A stretch of DNA of 64,000 nt, from positions 293,865 through 357,864 of the forward strand of contig NZ_JACYXF010000004.1 in assembly GCF_015352985.1 (NCBI RefSeq), in the 5' to 3' direction. The DNA comes from Noviherbaspirillum malthae. GTDB taxonomy: Bacteria > Pseudomonadota > Gammaproteobacteria > Burkholderiales > Burkholderiaceae_D. Under the pieces are notes generated by a model. It saw only the letters and a program-made list of their open reading frames with translations. It made no database searches and had not been told where the DNA came from. Each line of letters begins with the position of its first letter. Position 1 is the stretch's first letter. Below are positions 61,182-64,000 of this stretch, in pieces. The position numbers and the translations under genes are program-made.

Positions 61182-61706
61182 TCAACTGAAACGGCGATGC
61201 GCCTGCTCGCCCGAGGGAACATCATTGGCGGCTTGTTCATCGGCAGCCGACGACGCATCGCGCATGCCGCGCCGGGCAGCGAGAAAGCAGCTGTCGTCCA
61301 TGGTTCTGATCCGCCCCGCGGCATCCGGCCACAGCTGCGACGGCAGTTCGTTCAATGCCAATGCAATCGCGCACCTTACTTGTCTTGAGCCTTTCCCGCC
61401 CAGCGCCGAGGAAAGCATGACCGGCGCATCCGGCGCGACGATGCCGATGCTGGCAGCCAGCCGGCGGTTGGACAATCTGCCGAACTTGGCAACCAGGCGT
61501 GCCCTGATGGCGCTCGAGTTGCATCGGCTGCCCGCTTCGCTCCGGGCATCGATGCCGTGTTCAAACCGCCGGCCAAGCAGCAGCTCCAAATTTTCCAGCG
61601 CCTGTGCATAGCTTGCGCCATAGGCATGGCAGTCGGGATGGTCGGGAACGATTGCGACGTAGCGGCCATCCTCAAAATACAGATGAATCGTGGGTCTGAG
61701 CTGCAT
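61182..61706 (-). CDS. HicB-like/UPF0150-fold protein, unknown function
   Basis: The protein has 174 residues. Residues 4-50 (IHLYFEDGRYVAIVPDHPDC, then GASYAQALENLELLL) match the HicB-like antitoxin fold, with the usual PDxPxC-x-G-x4-EAL pattern. The remaining ~120 residues have no recognised domain and are rich in Ala, Arg and Ser. No HicA-like toxin gene is adjacent on either side, so an antitoxin role is doubtful. It lies between phoU and the GDPD gene on the same strand; the ribosome-binding site is weak. Confidence 0.55.
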   Translation of the reverse strand: MQLRPTIHLYFEDGRYVAIVPDHPDCHAYGASYAQALENLELLLGRRFEHGIDARSEAGSRCNSSAIRARLVAKFGRLSNRRLAASIGIVAPDAPVMLSSALGGKGSRQVRCAIALALNELPSQLWPDAAGRIRTMDDSCFLAARRGMRDASSAADEQAANDVPSGEQAHRRFS

Positions 61707-61745
61707 GCAAGTACTTCGGCTGCCAGGGCACCGGCGTGGCGCCCT

Positions 61746-62456
61746 TCACTGCACCCGGCTGTCCAGCTTGGTGTATGCGTAATCGGTATGCCGGATGTCC
61801 TTGCCTTCGACGACGTAGATCACATACTCGGCAATGTTCTTCGCATGGTCGCCGACGCGCTCGATCGCTTTCGCGACCCAGATCGTGTCGAGCGCGGCGG
61901 AAATGGTGCGCGGGTCTTCCATCATGAAGGTCACCATTTCGCGCGTCGTGGCGCGGAATTCATGATCGATGTCCTGGTCCTGCGAAATGATCTGCATTGC
62001 CTGCTTGTCGTCGAGGCGCGCGAAGCAGTCGAGCGCATCGCGCAGCAGCTGGATGGCGCCCAGCGCGAGGATGCGGATCGATTCGTAGTGATTGAGCACG
62101 CTGACCGGCCCGCGCTCATGCAAGGCCTGCGCGGTGCGGGCGATCTTGACCGCCTCGTCCCCGATGCGCTCGAGGTCGGTGATCACCTTCAGCGTGGCGA
62201 CCACGGAGCGCAGGTCATTGGCCGTCGGCTGGCGCTTGACGATGAGATGGCTGCAGGCATCGTCGAGATCGACTTCCAGGCGGTTGACGCTTTCGTCGCC
62301 CTTGATGACCTTGTCCGCCTGGCTCATGTTGCCGGTGCGGAAGCAGCCGATGGCATCGTACAGCTGGTTTTCCACGATGCCTCCGACCATCAGCATCTTG
62401 GCCCGTATGGTTTCGAGGTCGAGGTCGTACTGCGTGGAGGAATGATCGGCCGACAT
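61746..62456 (-). CDS. phoU: Phosphate transport system regulator PhoU
   Basis: This 236-residue all-helical protein carries the two PhoU repeats, each with the conserved E/D-x3-D metal patterns: DESVNRLEVDLDDAC near 53 and TDLERIGDEAVKIAR near 93, then DQDIDHEFRATTREM near 158 and AIERVGDHAKNIAEYVIYV near 195. PhoU connects the Pst transporter with PhoR signalling. It follows pstB by 20 bases, the usual order. Start ATG at 62456. Confidence 0.95.
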   Translation of the reverse strand: MSADHSSTQYDLDLETIRAKMLMVGGIVENQLYDAIGCFRTGNMSQADKVIKGDESVNRLEVDLDDACSHLIVKRQPTANDLRSVVATLKVITDLERIGDEAVKIARTAQALHERGPVSVLNHYESIRILALGAIQLLRDALDCFARLDDKQAMQIISQDQDIDHEFRATTREMVTFMMEDPRTISAALDTIWVAKAIERVGDHAKNIAEYVIYVVEGKDIRHTDYAYTKLDSRVQ

Positions 62457-62476
62457 AAGTGGCTCCTGAAAGTGGA

Positions 62477-63259
62477 CTAGCCGAAGCGCCCGGTGATGTA
62501 ATCCTGCGTCGCCTTCTTCGCCGGATTCATGAAGATCTGGTCGGTTTCGCCGAACTCGACCAGCTCGCCCAGATACATGTAGGCAGTGAAATCCGAGCAG
62601 CGCGCCGCCTGCTGCATGTTGTGCGTCACGATGGCGATCGTGTAATCCTGCTTGAGCTCGTGGATCAGCTCCTCGATCTTCACCGTCGAGATCGGGTCCA
62701 GCGCCGACGTCGGCTCGTCCAGCAGCAGCACATCGGGCTTGACCGCCACCCCGCGCGCGATGCACAGCCGCTGCTGCTGACCGCCCGACAGGCTCAGGCC
62801 GCTCTTGTTGAGCTTGTCCTTGACCTCGCCCCACAGCGCCGCCTTCTTCAGCGCCCATTCCACCCGCTCGTCCATCTCGCCCCTGGACAGGTTTTCGTAC
62901 AGCCGCACGCCGAAGGCGATGTTTTCATAGACCGACATCGGGAACGGCGTCGGTTTCTGGAACACCATGCCGACCTTGGCGCGCAGCATGTTGACGTCCT
63001 GGCCGGGATCGAGGATGTTGCGCCCGTTGAAGTTGATGTTGCCTTCGGCGCGCTGGCCGGGGTACAGGTCGTACATGCGGTTGAGGGTACGGAGCAGCGT
63101 CGACTTGCCGCAGCCGGACGGGCCGATAAAGGCCGTCACTTTCTTCTCGTAGACGTTGAGATTGACGTTTTTCAGGCCTTGAAAGCTGCCATAGAAGAAA
63201 TTCAGGCCGGAGATCTGCAGTGTGGCGTTCGGTGTCATCGGTTGGCTCGGTGCATTCAT
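62477..63259 (-). CDS. pstB: Phosphate ABC transporter ATP-binding protein
   Basis: This 260-residue ABC ATPase has Walker [11 protein letters not shown] (about 45-54), the ABC signature [16 protein letters not shown] near 150, Walker [14 protein letters not shown] near 174 and the H-loop [19 protein letters not shown] near 208. The [14 protein letters not shown] start and the [20 protein letters not shown] end are typical of PstB. It powers high-affinity phosphate uptake at the inner membrane. It starts one base after the pstA stop. Confidence 0.97.
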   Translation of the reverse strand: MNAPSQPMTPNATLQISGLNFFYGSFQGLKNVNLNVYEKKVTAFIGPSGCGKSTLLRTLNRMYDLYPGQRAEGNINFNGRNILDPGQDVNMLRAKVGMVFQKPTPFPMSVYENIAFGVRLYENLSRGEMDERVEWALKKAALWGEVKDKLNKSGLSLSGGQQQRLCIARGVAVKPDVLLLDEPTSALDPISTVKIEELIHELKQDYTIAIVTHNMQQAARCSDFTAYMYLGELVEFGETDQIFMNPAKKATQDYITGRFG

Positions 63260-63260
63260 G

Positions 63261-64000
63261 TCAGTTGGGAATTTTCTGGCTGAACAGGGTACGCGACAGG
63301 ATATTGAGGCCCAGCACGCTGAAGGTGATCAGCAGCGCGCCGCCCCAGGCCAGTTCGCGCCAGTTGTCGTACGGGCTCATAGCAAACTGGTAGATCACCA
63401 CCGGCAGGTTGGCCATCGGCGCATTCATGTTGGCGCTGAAGAACTGGTTATTGAGCGCCGTGAACAGCAGCGGCGCCGTCTCGCCCGAGATGCGCGCCAC
63501 CGCCAGCAGCACGCCCGTGATCACGCCGGCCTTCACCGCCCGCAGCCGCACCATCATCGCCACCTTCCAGCGCGGCGCGCCCAGCGAGAACGCCGCCTCG
63601 CGCAGGCTGCTGGGCACCAGCTTGAGCATGTTGTCGGTGGTGCGCACCACCACCGGAATGGCAATCAGCGAGATCGCAAACGTGCCGGCCCAGCCGGAAA
63701 AATGCTTCACGTTGGCCACGTAGATCGCATAGACGAACAGGCCGATGACGATCGACGGCGCCGAGAGCATGATGTCGGTGACAAAGCGCGTGACCTGCGC
63801 CAGCCAGCTTTCCTCGCCGTACTCGGCCAGGTAGATGCCGGCCAGGATGCCCACCGGCGTGCTGATGAGCGTGGCCGCGCCCACCATCAGCAGGCTGCCG
63901 ACGATGGCATTGATCAGGCCGCCGCCCTCGCCGCCCGGGGCCGGCGTGGTTTCGGTGAACATGGCGATGCTCAGTGCGCTGAAACCCTTGATGAGCAGGG
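63261..64000 (-). CDS. pstA: Phosphate ABC transporter permease PstA (partial, 5' end outside window)
   Basis: At least 246 residues are visible; an ATG at 63962 exists, but the frame continues to the edge (reading [20 protein letters not shown]), which matches the inner part of PstA, so the gene starts outside the window. About five membrane segments remain, with the permease motif [17 protein letters not shown] and [20 protein letters not shown]. Order pstA-pstB-phoU is standard, so pstC and pstS are expected further right. Confidence 0.93.
   Translation of the reverse strand, partial: LLIKGFSALSIAMFTETTPAPGGEGGGLINAIVGSLLMVGAATLISTPVGILAGIYLAEYGEESWLAQVTRFVTDIMLSAPSIVIGLFVYAIYVANVKHFSGWAGTFAISLIAIPVVVRTTDNMLKLVPSSLREAAFSLGAPRWKVAMMVRLRAVKAGVITGVLLAVARISGETAPLLFTALNNQFFSANMNAPMANLPVVIYQFAMSPYDNWRELAWGGALLITFSVLGLNILSRTLFSQKIPN

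Overview
The window is high-GC, gene-dense chromosomal DNA from a betaproteobacterium. It is most likely a member of the Oxalobacteraceae (Herbaspirillum/Noviherbaspirillum type). That assignment is an inference from three things: two Bug/TctC-type binding proteins, the Burkholderiales-style gene content, and promoters that match the HrpL-type hrp box. No rRNA, tRNA or CRISPR array was seen. The last gene (pstA) runs off the right edge.

Layout. 0-1 kb: a secreted Gly/Ser/Thr-rich protein. 1.4-7.5 kb: a phage-type recombination module on the minus strand (RecD2-like helicase, SSB, Gp157-family protein, a Sak4-like RecA-fold ATPase and an unknown protein), diverging from a CI-like regulator. 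The module is interrupted by a 269-bp non-coding element with terminal inverted repeats. It is followed by an island of very AT-rich DNA. 7.9-20.5 kb: housekeeping and metabolic genes (two paralogous membrane proteins, a thioesterase, a 2-hydroxyacid dehydrogenase, a four-PAS GGDEF/EAL protein, a TPR methyltransferase, GlgX). 20.7-21.5 kb: an EF-hand-like protein behind a perfect hrp box. 21.8-25.7 kb: a SoxR/RidA divergent pair, a tartrate/D-malate dehydrogenase with a Bug protein, and two small genes. 26.9-35.1 kb: a malonate decarboxylase operon (mdcA-C-D-E-G-B-H) led by a Bug protein and facing a GntR regulator. 36.3-42.4 kb: a TRAP transporter operon with a LacI regulator, a hydroxyacid dehydrogenase and an amidohydrolase. 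43.4-50.2 kb: a giant protein of about 2244 residues with two AAA modules and a transglutaminase-like domain, encoded by DNA whose GC falls sharply towards the 3' end. 52.3-58.4 kb: a carotenoid operon crtZ-W-X-Y-I-B for ketolated, hydroxylated and glucosylated carotenoids, without crtE. 58.8-59.6 kb: a second EF-hand-like paralogue, also behind an hrp box. 60-64 kb: a periplasmic glycerophosphodiesterase, a HicB-like protein and the phoU-pstB-pstA end of a phosphate-uptake operon.

The most interesting signal joins distant parts of the window. Two paralogous EF-hand-like proteins of 225 and 221 residues lie about 38 kb apart on opposite strands. Each has a promoter of the form GGAAC(C/T)-N15-CCACNNA ending about 100 bp before its start codon. 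The giant AAA/transglutaminase protein has a one-mismatch version of the same box. I read all three as candidate members of a HrpL/type III secretion regulon, probably undescribed effectors. The sequence shows the boxes and domains directly; the effector role is inference.

Non-coding structure is rich: three copies of a roughly 110-130 bp palindromic repeat (one splitting the mdc operon), two unrelated MITE-like elements (one supplying the crtB stop codon), a SoxR-type promoter with a 19-bp spacer, and candidate GntR and LacI operators.
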